DNA from: Streptomyces sp. B21-105
GTDB taxonomy: Bacteria; Actinomycetota; Actinomycetes; Streptomycetales; Streptomycetaceae
Direction: 5' to 3'
NCBI RefSeq assembly: GCF_036898465.1
Contig: NZ_JARUMJ010000001.1
Location: forward strand, 9,088,430-9,152,429
DNA length: 64,000 nt
The translations under genes and the position numbers were made by a program. The notes under the pieces are model-generated. The model worked only from the letters and a program-made list of their open reading frames with translations, was not told where the DNA came from and searched no databases. Each line of letters opens with the position of its first letter. Position 1 is the stretch's first letter. Of the stretch, positions 27,963 to 36,915 are shown one piece after another.

Positions 27963-27975
27963 GCGCTTCGAGCGC
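27963..27975. promoter_or_regulatory. Conserved inverted repeat between zinc-ribbon and DUF6192-like genes (copy B)
   Basis: gcgcttcgagcgc has 5-bp arms around tcg. The same 13 bases occur in the same place in copy C (58518-58530, complement), and roughly 30 bp after it are also conserved although the rest of the intergenic DNA is not. It may be an operator or a promoter element for the three genes that follow. Confidence 0.5.
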
Positions 27976-28086
27976 CCCCGTTTCGCGCTCTGCCCCGCGA
28001 TCTCGGGTCCGCGCCACCGTTTGAGGTGGACTGGAAGGGTGTCATGTTGACGGTTGCCGTGGGGCGGCCGGCCCGGCCAGGGCGGG

Positions 28087-29100
28087 ATGGTGAGCGTCGT
28101 GTCGGAGCGGATCGGGAACGTCACTCGGGCGCGTTACGAGCAGATCGTGGCCGAGGCGCGGGAGCTGATCGCGCAGGTCTCGCGAGCTCAATTCGCTCTG
28201 GGTGACAAGGCGTTGGAGATTGAGCCGATGAGGCCGGTGGGCGGTTCGATGCCGAACGGGACCGACGATCTGTACACGGTGGAAGAGTCGTTGCAGATCT
28301 TCGCCGACGACATCGGGGTCGCGCGGGCGAACAGTGGAGGACTGGCGGTGGACGGCGAACAGGTGGCCGGCCGCGTGGCGCAGAGACGGGGTGTCCTTCA
28401 CCGTGCACCGGGTGCTGGCGTCGGTCACGGATGAGGCGGAACGGTGGGCGGCGATCGAGGATCCGCCGTTCAACCAGCGCACCGGTCAGCGCCGCAGGAC
28501 GCCGGACTCCGGGAAGCGGCTGGTGGGGCAGCGGGTGGAGCGTCCGGTGACGGTGGAGGAGAAGGTCCAGGCGGTGACCCACCTGGTCCGCGACGACGAG
28601 GTCGCCGGGCAGGTCGCCACCGGTCTGCTGCGGCGCCCGGCGGTTTCCTCGCAGGTCAGCCCGGAGGACAAGGTAAGGGTCGTGCAGGAGCTGGCCCGGG
28701 ACGACGAGGTCGCCGGGCAGGTCACGGCCGATCTGCTGCAATGGCCGGCGGTCGCGCGGCGGGTGATGCGGGACACCACCACGCGGATGGCGGTCAACCG
28801 GGCGCAGTTCGACAACTCCGAGGAGACCCGCGAGCAGATCCGCGAGCGGACTCCGGCGGTGCGGCAGATCGAGCACACCATCGAGTATCTGGACCTGGTG
28901 GGGTCCTGTCACAGCTACGTCGCCGCGTTGGGCAGGCTGGTGCCGCGGCTACGGGGCCAGGAGTTCACCAAGGACGAGCGCGAGACCGTCCGCCGGGGCA
29001 TCGCGAAGGTGCGGGCGGCGGCCGACTGGCTCGAATCGCGGTCGACCACGGCGAGTTCACCCTCGACGAGCAACTGGCCGCGCTCCTCAAAGGCGAGTAG
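28087..29100 (+). pseudogene. DUF6192-like protein, two frameshifts (copy B)
   Basis: Follows copy C (57381-58400) throughout: ERIGNVTRARYEQIVAEARE, FALGDKALEIEPMRPVGGS and DDLYTVEESLQIFADDIGV in the first frame, VEKVQAV-type and VRDDEVAGQVATGLLRRPAV repeats in the second, then HGEFTLDEQLAALLKGE in the third. Breaks lie near 28330 and 29035. The start ATG 28087 corresponds to copy C's start. Confidence 0.75.
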
Positions 29101-29102
29101 CC

Positions 29103-29510
29103 GTGCCCCGTGCGGCACGGCCGCTCGCGGAGCACTACGGCGACCTGGTCTGGGCCTCACTGATCGAGGCCCGTCCCGCCGGACTCCACACCCGGCAGCT
29201 GGTGGCCGCGACGCGGCTGAAGAAATCCCAGGTCGCCCGGGGGATCCGACATCTTCGCGACGTCGCGGCGGCGGAACACCTCACCCCGATCATCTACACC
29301 TACAAGGACGGCTACGTCTTCTCCGATGAGCCGGCGGACTGGATCGAGTACGAGAAGAAGCAGTTCCGGCAGATCCTCGGTCGTCTCACCCGGGTGATCA
29401 CGGGCACGCTCGACCCGCACCTGGCCCGCTGCCCGGAGGACGAGTGGGCCCAGCTCGCCGTCGCCCAGCTCACCGGGGTGCGCGCCACCCTCGCCCAGCT
29501 CTCCAAATAG
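29103..29510 (+). CDS. RacP-like small protein (copy B)
   Basis: 135 residues from GTG 29103, two bases after the DUF6192-like stop. Highly similar to the copy C protein: PLAEHYGDLVWASLIEARPAGLH, ATRLKKSQVARGIRHLRDV (probable winged-helix recognition part), YTYKDGYVFSD, and FRQILGRLTRVITGTLDPHL near residue 95. Intact, although its neighbours on both sides are broken. Likely DNA-binding by fold; no role demonstrated. Confidence 0.7.
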   Translation: MPRAARPLAEHYGDLVWASLIEARPAGLHTRQLVAATRLKKSQVARGIRHLRDVAAAEHLTPIIYTYKDGYVFSDEPADWIEYEKKQFRQILGRLTRVITGTLDPHLARCPEDEWAQLAVAQLTGVRATLAQLSK

Positions 29511-29549
29511 CCTCCGCCTCAACCTCCCGCCCCGTCTACCGAGACCGCT

Positions 29550-30406
29550 ATGCCCACCGTCCAGCGCCGCCGCTGCTATCCCTCGGACACCACCCCCGCC
29601 GAATGGGCCCTGCTCCAGCCCCTGCTTCCGGGTCCCGGCCTGCCAGACCAAGAAGGGCGGTCGGCCGGAGAAGCACCCGCGCCGCGAGATCGTCGATGCG
29701 ATCCGTTACATCACCGACAACGGCGCGAAGTGGCGCGCTCTGCCCTCCGACTACCCTCCGTGGGAGACGGTCTACGGGTTCTTCGCCCGCTGGAACCGCC
29801 GCGGCGTGGTCACTTATATCCGTGACCAGCTCCGGCGTCGTCTGCGTACTGGCCTGGGACGATGCCCCTATCCGGTCACGCTGATCATCGATTCGCAGTC
29901 GGTCAAGGGCGCCTCCACGGTAAGCAGGGCGACGCGAGGCTTCGATCCCGCGAAATTGATCAACGGGCGGAAGAGACACGTCGCGGTGGACACGAAGGGC
30001 TTCCCAATGATTATGGTGACGCCCGCCGACATGCAGGACCGGGACGCCGCCCGCGAACTCCTCTGGCGCCTTCGTCTCACGCACCCTCAGATCACCCAGG
30101 CCTGGGCCGACTCCGCCTACGCCGGCCAACTCGTCACCTGGGCCGAGGACTTCCTCCACATCACTCTCAAGACCGTCTCCCGCCCCAAGGGTGCCAAAGG
30201 GTTCGTCGTCCTCCCGCGCCGCTGGCGTGTGGAACGCACACTGGGATGGATCATGAACGCCCGCCGCAACGCGAGGGACTACGAACGCCTGCCCCAACAC
30301 AGTGAAGCTCACCTGAACTGGTCACTCATCACCCCTCATGACCAGGCGACTGACCCGGAAGAAGCCAGCCCGAGGTTGGGCGAAGAAGCCGAATCCCACG
30401 GGCTGA
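29550..30406 (+). pseudogene. IS5-family transposase, two frameshifts (copy B)
   Basis: Begins MPTVQRRRCYPSDTTPAEWALL, changes frame near 29640, then runs KKGGRPEKHPRREIVDAIRY, LIIDSQSVKGAST (first aspartate), AWADSAYAGQL (second), RRWRVERTLGWIMNARR (glutamate), and changes frame again near 30335, where one extra C separates ATC-ACC from ATG-ACC. With that C removed it stops at 30404-30406. Close relative of the intact transposase at 56063-56926. Confidence 0.8.
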
Positions 30407-30472
30407 GACGGCCTACGAGGACGCACCAGGATCATCGTGGCAGCGGGCAGGAGCCGGTGAGGCCGCCGAGCC

Positions 30473-30877
30473 TCAGTCGCCGTACCGGATGGAGATCTTG
30501 TCCGTGCAGTTGTCGGGCAAATTGTTGATCCGCTCGCACACCCTCATCCACTCGATGAAGTTGATCACGAAATACGACCCAGCCGTTACGCAGACGCCGT
30601 TAGAGCCGCTCGAGTCAGTCCAACTCAGGGTTTCTCCGGCTTCATTCTGCAGTTGGATGTAGACCCCACGGCCGTCCGCCTCGTTGTCGCAGATGACGAC
30701 GCGGCCAGCCGCATTGTAGTTGCCGGCCCAAAGCTCACCGACGTCGCTCCCGTGCTTCTGGAACACGAGCGGCCGGTCGGCTGCAGCCGCCGGTTCGGCC
30801 ACGACAAGACTCGCGGCGATAGCGGTGGTGGTGAGGAATGCTGCGGTTACTCGCTTGCGGACCCTGCTCAGCTCCAT
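30473..30877 (-). CDS. Small secreted protein with CDN-x-x-DGRG motif (cargo of copy B)
   Basis: 134 residues from ATG 30877. A clear Sec signal: MELSRVRKR, hydrophobic VTAAFLTTTAIAASLVVA, cleavage near EPAAAA. The mature domain contains VVICDNEADGRGVYIQL, SWTDSSGSNGVCV and VCERINNLPDNCTD, with four cysteines. It is related in layout and motif to the protein at 49970-50359. Function unknown. It lies convergent to the transposase in the cargo position, where copy C carries a transporter. Confidence 0.7.
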   Translation of the reverse strand: MELSRVRKRVTAAFLTTTAIAASLVVAEPAAAADRPLVFQKHGSDVGELWAGNYNAAGRVVICDNEADGRGVYIQLQNEAGETLSWTDSSGSNGVCVTAGSYFVINFIEWMRVCERINNLPDNCTDKISIRYGD

Positions 30878-31294
30878 GACTGTTGCTCCCCCGTAATTAT
30901 GGTCTACCCAATCTGTTGGTCTTGGAGCTTAGTTCATCCGTTGCTCCTGCGTACCTATAACTTTGCAGGGACTGTGACCATGCCATTCCCCCGCCCACCT
31001 GGTGCCGGCAGAATCTGCCTACCGCACAGAACCGGATTTGAGATCCGCCAAGGTTCAAAAACACTCCCTACGTTGTTCTGCGGGACGCGGTGAGCCCCTC
31101 GTATGGTTCACCCACCCAGGGGTGCCGGGTGTGGTTCAAAACGCTCTGCCGCTGGTGGCTTTCAGTGATTGGCCGCCCGGTGCCCCACGACGACTCGGCT
31201 GCCAATTAGGAATTGCGAATGATCGCTGAGTAGGGAATCGACAGCGAGGTCGTCCGTCGGGAGGCACCAGCACCACCCCTCACGGAGGCATCAC

Positions 31295-32485
31295 ATGGCC
31301 ATGATCTGGGCCGGCATCGACGCAGGCAAGACCCATCACCACTGCGTCGCGATCGACGAGAGCGGCCACCGGTTGCTGTCCCGTCGCGTCGCCAACGACG
31401 AACCCGAACTCCTCGAGCTCATCGCAGATGTCCTGGACCTGAGCGACGAGGTGACCTGGGGCATCGACCTGGCCGACGGCGGCGCCGCCCTGGCCATCAC
31501 GATCCTGTTCAACCACGGCCAGCCGGTGCACTACATCTCGGGCCGGGCCATCCACCGCGCCTCCGAGAGCTACCGAGGCGAAGGCAAGACCGATGCCAAG
31601 GACGCCGCGGTCATCGCCGACCAGGTCCGCATCCGACGGGACCTGCACCCCTTACGCACCGGCGACGAGACCGTCACCGACCTCAAGATCCTCACCGGCC
31701 GTCGCATGGATCTGGTCGCCGACCGCACCCGCACCGTCAACCGGCTCCGAGCCCACCTCACCGACATCTTCCCTGGTCTGGAGCGGGCCCTCGACCTGAC
31801 CAACACCGGTCCGCTCGTGCTGCTGACCGGCTACCAGGCCCCGGCCGCCATTCGCCGGATCGGGGTCAAACGGCTGGAGACCTGGCTGCGCAATCGCAGG
31901 GTCCTGCGCGCTGACCGGCTCGCCGAGACAGCCGTCGAAGCGGCCGGGCGCCAGCACGCCAGCCTGCCAGGGGAGAAACTGACCGCCCAGCTCGTGCACA
32001 CCCTGGCGGCAGAGGTGATGGCCCTCAACCAGCAGATCACCGAGATGGACAAGGCGATCGAGGCCCGGTTTCGCGAGCATCAGGACTTCGAAGTGATCAC
32101 CAGCATGCCCGGCCTGGGCGTGATCCTCGGTGCCGAGTTCCTGGCCGCGACCGGCGGCGACATGAGCCTCTTCGGCACCGCAGACCGCCTCGCCGGCTTC
32201 GGCGGCGTTGCACCCGTTCCGCGCGACTCCGGCAAGATCAGCGGCAACCTCCGCCGCCCACGCCGCTACAACCGCCGGCTCCAACGCGTCTTCTACATCT
32301 CCGCGTTGTTCAGCATCCGTCACTGCGAGGACTCCCGCCGGTTTTACGAACGCAAGCGCGCCGAAGGAAAGCGCCACATCCAGGCAGTCCTGGCCCTGGC
32401 CCGCCGACGCGTTAACGTCCTCTGGGCCCTCCTACGCGACGGACGGCCCTACGAGGCCGTGCCTCCCACTGCCCTGGCCGCTTGA
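31295..32485 (+). CDS. IS110-family transposase
   Basis: 396 residues from ATG 31295 with GGAGGC upstream. Seen: N-terminal DEDD domain with IWAGIDAGKTHHH (first aspartate) near residue 3, TWGIDLADGGAAL (second acidic residue) near residue 48 and KTDAKDAAVIADQ near residue 95, then a C-terminal Transposase_20 part with SMPGLGVILGAEFLAATGG near residue 270 and APVPRDSGK-type region, including the family's conserved serine region. IS110 elements have no long inverted repeats, so edges were not set; similar attaggaat sequences occur at 31206-31214 and 32495-32503. Apparently intact. Confidence 0.9.
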   Translation: MAMIWAGIDAGKTHHHCVAIDESGHRLLSRRVANDEPELLELIADVLDLSDEVTWGIDLADGGAALAITILFNHGQPVHYISGRAIHRASESYRGEGKTDAKDAAVIADQVRIRRDLHPLRTGDETVTDLKILTGRRMDLVADRTRTVNRLRAHLTDIFPGLERALDLTNTGPLVLLTGYQAPAAIRRIGVKRLETWLRNRRVLRADRLAETAVEAAGRQHASLPGEKLTAQLVHTLAAEVMALNQQITEMDKAIEARFREHQDFEVITSMPGLGVILGAEFLAATGGDMSLFGTADRLAGFGGVAPVPRDSGKISGNLRRPRRYNRRLQRVFYISALFSIRHCEDSRRFYERKRAEGKRHIQAVLALARRRVNVLWALLRDGRPYEAVPPTALAA

Positions 32486-32641
32486 CAATCGGCATTAGGA
32501 ATCACTGAGCACGGACGTACCTTTCCGACCCGCGCGCCAACGCGGGCCTACTCGGTGACCATCACAGGATCATTCGGGAAGGTACGCCCTCGGCGTTCCA
32601 CCCGGGACTGATCCACAGGTATCGAGCATTGCTCGGCGCCC

Positions 32642-32749
32642 GATGAGCTGTACCTGCAAGTCATGGGCGACAACCATGCCGCGCGCCGGCTGTACGACGA
32701 CGTCGGATTCCGCGTCTCGCACACCTACTACTACCGGCTCAAGCCCTGA
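32642..32749 (+). pseudogene. C-terminal remnant of a GNAT acetyltransferase
   Basis: The last 35 codons read DELYLQVMGDNHAARRLYDD then VGFRVSHTYYYRLKP and stop. The NHAARRLYDDVGF part is the typical last motif (B) of GNAT N-acetyltransferases. No upstream part of the gene is present. Confidence 0.6.
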
Positions 32750-32930
32750 GCCGGTCCCTGCCTCCGAGCCCCGGGCCCGACTTTCGGGCGGCGCTCACAA
32801 AATCGGCTGCCCCCCTTCGGAAGACGAACGGCAGCCCGTCGGGGTCGCCGGACTCGCGGTAGTGGAGGGTGGAGTCGAGGACGGGGAGGATGGGCACGGC
32901 GGCGTTTCACTTCGCTTTCAACACGGGGAT

Positions 32931-33335
32931 TCAGAGGTTGAGGCTCAGGACACGGTCGACGGCGATCTCGACGACGACCAGGTCCAGCGGGGCGGGCGGG
33001 GCCGCGCGGTAGCGGACGGTGTAGCGGCGGACCGCCTCGGCCAAGCGCGCGGGGTCGTCGGTGACGGCGGCCCGGCCTTCGAGGGTGACCCAGCGGAAGC
33101 CGTCTGCCTGGCAGAGCGCGACACGGGCCGTCGGGCCGCCCGCCACCACGTTCCGGGCCTTGCGGGACCCCGCCCCGGTGGTCACCCGGACCAGGCCGGT
33201 GGACGCGTCGAAGGTGAAGCGGACAGGGGTGACGTGCGGGGCGCCGTCGGGGCGGAGGGTGGTGAGGGTGGCCGTGTGAGGGCGAGTGAGGAACGCCCGT
33301 GTGGCGGCCGGGAGTTCGACGGTCGCCCGGCTCAC
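32931..33335 (-). CDS. PPOX-class (split-barrel flavin/F420) oxidoreductase
   Basis: 134 residues. Split b-barrel of the pyridoxamine-phosphate-oxidase-like type: LTRPHTATLTTLRPDGAPHV near residue 15, VRFTFDASTGLVRVTT, KARNVVAGGPTARVALCQ near residue 60 and WVTLEGRAAVTDDP. Actinobacterial members often use coenzyme F420 or flavin; which one is not readable here. Its start overlaps the stop of the NmrA-like gene by 4 bp, so the two are one transcript. Confidence 0.8.
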   Translation of the reverse strand: MSRATVELPAATRAFLTRPHTATLTTLRPDGAPHVTPVRFTFDASTGLVRVTTGAGSRKARNVVAGGPTARVALCQADGFRWVTLEGRAAVTDDPARLAEAVRRYTVRYRAAPPAPLDLVVVEIAVDRVLSLNL

Positions 33336-34024
33336 TTCTTCTTCACGCCCTCATTCCAGATCAGCTTGGCGATGTTCGGCTTCACGGCCGTGGTGATGAC
33401 ACCCATGGCTGTACGGACGTACCGCCGCTCCTCCAGCTCGCGCAGCATGCTCGCGGCGAGGTCGGCACGGGCGGTGAAGACGCCGTCGGCGCTGGTCTCG
33501 GCGGTGTGGTAGTCCGTGACGAGGGGGTGCTCGAAGAGGCCCGAGGGTCGGACGAGGGTCCAGTCTAGGTCCGTCTGACGGATCACGGCCTCCATGCGGC
33601 GCATGTCCTCGTGGAGGGTACGGCCCAGGCGTCGGTTCACCAGCGGGTCGAGCACGTGGTTGAAGAAGTGCGCGCCGGTGGGACGCCAGTTCGGGTCGGC
33701 GATGCTGGAGCTGACGGTGAGGAGCCGCTTGATGCCGTGGCGGGGCATGGCCCCGGTGATGGCCGTGGCGCTCGCCGAGTACGTGGTGATGGTCTCCTTG
33801 CTGAAGCGCGCGCCCAACGCGGACAGGACGGCGTCCGTCCCGCCGATCGCTGCGTCGACGGCCTCCGGGTCGGTGGCGTCGGCGACGGCCACAGCGAGGC
33901 CGGGTCGCGTGGGGAGGGAGCCGGGGCGGCGGGTCACGGCGACGACCTCGTGGCCGGCGGCGAGGGCCTGGTCGGTGAGGTGGCGGCCGGTGGGTCCGTT
34001 GGCGCCGAAGACTGCGATACGCAT
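33332..34024 (-). CDS. NAD(P)-binding NmrA/atypical SDR protein
   Basis: 230 residues from ATG 34024. Seen: N-terminal FGANGPTGRHLTDQALAAGHEV (GxxGxxG nucleotide loop), DATDPEAVDAAIGGTDAVLSALG, LTVSSSIADPNW near residue 105 and LDWTLVRPSGL near residue 150, the pattern of NmrA/HSCARG-like NADPH sensors and flavin-reductase-like proteins. First gene of a two-gene operon with the PPOX protein; the TetR-family gene is divergent from it and probably represses it. Confidence 0.82.
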   Translation of the reverse strand: MRIAVFGANGPTGRHLTDQALAAGHEVVAVTRRPGSLPTRPGLAVAVADATDPEAVDAAIGGTDAVLSALGARFSKETITTYSASATAITGAMPRHGIKRLLTVSSSIADPNWRPTGAHFFNHVLDPLVNRRLGRTLHEDMRRMEAVIRQTDLDWTLVRPSGLFEHPLVTDYHTAETSADGVFTARADLAASMLRELEERRYVRTAMGVITTAVKPNIAKLIWNEGVKKK

Positions 34025-34100
34025 GGTGTCGGGTCATCCCTTCGTGTGGTTACCGGAACGCCCTTGACTGTGCCGATCAGGAAACGCAGGCTCAACGCTG

Positions 34101-34757
34101 ATGAATAACGCCGCCCCTGCCCCCGCCCGCACCCGAGGCCGCCCCCGCGGCAACCCGCCGACCCGTGAGTCGATCGTCTCGGCGGCACGGGCGCTGTTCC
34201 TGCAGCGCGGCTACCGACGTACCACCCTGCGCGCGGTGGCCGGGGCCGCCGGGGTCGACCCGGCGCTGATCGCGTACCACTTCGGCTCGAAGAAGGGCCT
34301 GTTCGCGGATGTGATGCAGTTCCAGTGCGCCAATGCGCTGGCGGTGGACGACGTCCTCGGCGGCGACCAGGCCGGCCTCCCCGACCGCCTGATCGACGCG
34401 GTGACGGACCTGTGGGAGGACGCCGACTTCCTGCAGCTCACCGCCCAGAGCGACGAGGCTGCCGAGGTGATCCGCGAATACCTGGAACGCGAGTTGCTGG
34501 CCCGGCTTGTTGAATTTCTCGGCGGCCGGGACGCGACCGCCCGCGCCACGGCCGTGGTGACGATCCTCGGCGGCCTCATCTACACCCGCTACCTCAACCC
34601 CCTCCCCACCCCCGCCGCCCTCACCCCGTCCGAGACCCGCCACATCCTCACCCCGGCACTGCGCGCGGCACTGGCCCCTAGGCCGCGCACCGAGGCAACC
34701 ACCAGAGCGGGCCGTCGGGGCTCGCCAACCTCCGGTGGAGGCCCCGTCCGGCCTTGA
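34101..34757 (+). CDS. TetR-family transcriptional regulator
   Basis: 218 residues from ATG 34101. N-terminal HTH with ESIVSAARALFLQRGYRRTTLRAVA then DPALIAYHFGSKKGLFADVM; helical ligand-binding part follows. The last 35 residues are proline/arginine-rich and may stem from foreign DNA, as a recombinase fragment begins just after the stop. Divergent position, 76 bp from the NmrA-PPOX operon, suggests that operon as target. Confidence 0.85.
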   Translation: MNNAAPAPARTRGRPRGNPPTRESIVSAARALFLQRGYRRTTLRAVAGAAGVDPALIAYHFGSKKGLFADVMQFQCANALAVDDVLGGDQAGLPDRLIDAVTDLWEDADFLQLTAQSDEAAEVIREYLERELLARLVEFLGGRDATARATAVVTILGGLIYTRYLNPLPTPAALTPSETRHILTPALRAALAPRPRTEATTRAGRRGSPTSGGGPVRP

Positions 34758-34780
34758 CCACCTCAGCACATCCGGTACGG

Positions 34781-34905
34781 CTACCCCTGTAGGTAGCGGT
34801 GCAGGGAGGTTTTCGGGATGCCGGTCTTGGTGCTGATCTCCCCGTAGCTGCTGCCCTGCTCCTTGAGCAGGCGCGCGTACTCGATCTTGCTGCCGCGGTG
34901 TGGTC
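34781..34905 (-). pseudogene. C-terminal HTH remnant of a serine recombinase
   Basis: The minus strand reads KIEYARLLKEQGSSYGEIST then KTGIPKTSLHRYLQG and stop, the Hin/resolvase-type C-terminal helix-turn-helix. The catalytic domain is absent. Confidence 0.6.
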
Positions 34906-35261
34906 GGGCCCGTCGTGGGCGCTCCGCTCAGCGTGCCGCCGTGGTGGTCCCGCGTCCGGCGACCTCGCCGGGAGGGCCGCCGAGCCGTGGCGACTGGCGA
35001 CCACACGGCCGCGATCAGCTGGGAACTGCCGCCCACGAGGTCCTCTTCGAGGCCACCGTCGATTCGCTGCGCCGCGTCTTCGCCGTTCCGGACGACGTTG
35101 CTGGCATCACCGAAGGACTCGTGCGCCACTGGCGCACCCCCGAGGGGGAGTACGGGGAGGAGTGGGAACGGGCATCCGAGGTGCGGAAGTCGATCGAGGC
35201 GTTCCACTCGCCGGATGGAGGTGCCATTGTGATCGTCCGATTCGTGGGTGGCCCGCTTTAA
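34863..35261 (+). CDS. Hypothetical protein, start uncertain
   Basis: The C-terminal 85 residues or so (HEVLFEATVDSLRRVFAVPD, GLVRHWRTPEGEYGEEWERA, IVIVRFVGGPL) look like a natural small protein; the N-terminal part overlaps the recombinase remnant on the other strand and is unlikely to be genuine. No recognised family. Confidence 0.35.
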   Translation: MSRRAYSILLPRCGRARRGRSAQRAAVVVPRPATSPGGPPSRGDWRPHGRDQLGTAAHEVLFEATVDSLRRVFAVPDDVAGITEGLVRHWRTPEGEYGEEWERASEVRKSIEAFHSPDGGAIVIVRFVGGPL

Positions 35262-36130
35262 GGGTGCTTTAAGGGCAATACCAGTAACTTAAGGTTTACT
35301 GGATAGCGGCTGCGTGGGACCTTGGTCGGTGGATTGATCGAGGCTGTGCGCCAGTGCGGGGCGATGGCCACGGCTTCGGCCGGGCTCCGGTCGGGCTGTG
35401 GCGGGCGTCGGTGTTCGTCGCGTTTGACGCCGAAGTTGGACATCTTGCGTTTGACGGCTCGGGGGTTGAAGCGTCTGCGGCGGAGGGGCAGCTGGTGCCG
35501 GGCTATCTCCCGTAGGCCCTCGGAGAGGGCCGTGGCCAGGTGGTCAGGGGGAAAAGGCCGCCTGCGCGGTGACCTGGCGGCGTGCGGGACGGATGCTGCG
35601 GGTGAAGGAGAGCCGGTCGGCGTCGAGTTGGGAGGCGTCCGCGGTGTCGTGCATCAGGCTACGGATGGCGTAGTGGACCAGCAGATGGCCCCAGACCTCC
35701 TGCTCGACGCCGTCGGGCGAGCGGGAGCGAAGGACCTGGGCGGGTCCGCGTTGATGAGTCTTCAGCTCGTCCAGGGCGGTCTCGATCTCCCACCGTTCGT
35801 GGTAGAGGGCGGCCAGGTCGGTGGCGGACGCGGCCTCGGGGTCGAGGATCGTGGTGATCAGCCGATAGGGAGCATTCTGCTCGGGGAATCCGGGGCCTTG
35901 CAGGGTGTACTCGATGACCCGCACCGCCGTGGGTCGGCGCGTTTGCGGTGGTCCTTCGCAGCGACGATCTCCGACAAGTACGAGCCGTCGGGAAGTTCCT
36001 CGCGGACCGGCAGCACCTGGTGAGTACGGATCCGCCACAACAGGTCCGCGCCGCCGGCCGAGGCGGCGCGCCACAGATCCAGACCGCTGAGTGCCTGTTC
36101 CTGATCCGGGCATGCCAAGCGGCGGGAAGA
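35258..36130 (-). pseudogene. IS4-family transposase remnant
   Basis: Minus strand, several frames: LLWRIRTHQVLPVREELPDG, VRVIEYTLQGPGFPEQNAPY, LAALYHERWEIETALDELKT with the catalytic glutamate in the family's YREK-like region, SLMHDTADASQLDADRLSFT, and near the end FNPRAVKRKMSNFGVKR. Frame breaks near 35935 and 35555. The N-terminal half is missing. Related in type but not close to the intact IS4 gene at 45937-47478. Confidence 0.75.
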
Positions 36131-36276
36131 TGGCCGACGGGCGACTACCGGCTCTGACACATGAGACCTGTCCACGTCGTTCCGGGCATCCCTGCCTGCC
36201 GCACCTCTGTGCGGTCCGGTTGTCAGTACGCGCTGATACAACTCGTGCGTACCGACCCAACCAACAGAGGAGACCC

Positions 36277-36654
36277 ATGGGCGACTGGGGAACCGGCAAC
36301 TTCGACAGCGACACGGCCGCAGACCACCTGTCGATCCTCACGGACCGGCTCATCACCGAGGTGGCGGACGCGATGGCCGGCGACCCGGTCGAGATCGAGC
36401 CCGACGAGTACTGGGGAATTGCGGTGCCGGCCAACCTGGAGCTGCTGAGCCTTCTGGCGCGGCAGGGGTACGTGGGGGCATCGCTGCCCGAGGCCGAGGT
36501 GGTCGCGGGGTGGAAGAAGACGTTCATGGCGGTATGGGAGGGCCGCATCGACGCCTTGACGCCCTCATCGGGTTACAAGGACGAGCGACGCGCAGTCCTG
36601 ATCCGTACTTTCGACGAGCTGGCCGATCTCAGGAGGAAGGAGGACTCGGACTGA
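36277..36654 (+). CDS. DUF4259 protein
   Basis: 125 residues from ATG 36277 (GGAGA upstream). Starts MGDWGTGNFDSDTAADHL, the hallmark of DUF4259, followed by an acidic helical body. Members often sit near toxin, defence or prophage genes, but no role is established. It is one of the few intact non-mobile genes in the IS-dense right half. Confidence 0.75.
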   Translation: MGDWGTGNFDSDTAADHLSILTDRLITEVADAMAGDPVEIEPDEYWGIAVPANLELLSLLARQGYVGASLPEAEVVAGWKKTFMAVWEGRIDALTPSSGYKDERRAVLIRTFDELADLRRKEDSD

Positions 36655-36915
36655 GGCCTGCCCCCCGAACGGATGCTCACACGGCGTGCAGGACGAGCGG
36701 CACCTCCGCTCCATCAGCCGGTACGGCGGCCTGGAGGACCCCGGTCCGCTCGCCAGGACGAGATGCGCATCCGGACCGCCGCTTATTGACCCCAGGCTCT
36801 TCGACCTCGCGGTGGGTGGCTGCGAATGACTTCTCGTTCTCCTGGGGCCAACCGACACGTTCGAAGCCACGGCGGGGGACTGCCGACGGCCAACTTCGTT
36901 TCGTACGGTGGCAGC
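36655..36915. other. Gap, no gene seen
   Basis: 261 bp between the DUF4259 gene and the zinc-ribbon homologue. No transposon end of the GTGTTTTT type is visible here. Confidence 0.4.

Larger units (their letters stand above)
27537..31076 (+). mobile_element. Cargo-carrying IS5-type transposon, copy B (decayed)
   Basis: The left end (GTGTTTTTGAAGG at 27541) and the right end (ggttcaaaaacac at 31058-31070) are inverted copies of a GTGTTTTTGAA core that is also found at both ends of the complete element 54148-58957. Inside, in order, are zinc-ribbon, DUF6192-like, RacP-like and transposase genes on the plus strand, then a convergent secreted-protein gene. The first 100 bp match the corresponding end of copy C at several blocks. 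No target duplication was recognised; the flank left of the core reads TGA, the right flank does not. The boundaries are therefore approximate. Confidence 0.65.

Noticed and set aside
31200..32510. attaggaat sequences on both sides of the IS110 gene as possible target duplication
   Set aside because: IS110 elements usually do not make long duplications and the match is 9 bp with diverging flanks, so element edges were left open.
33351..34037. Long arginine/histidine-rich open frame overlapping the NmrA-like gene on the same strand
   Set aside because: It is a shadow in another frame: low-complexity composition, no motif, and the overlapping frame encodes a clear nucleotide-binding protein.
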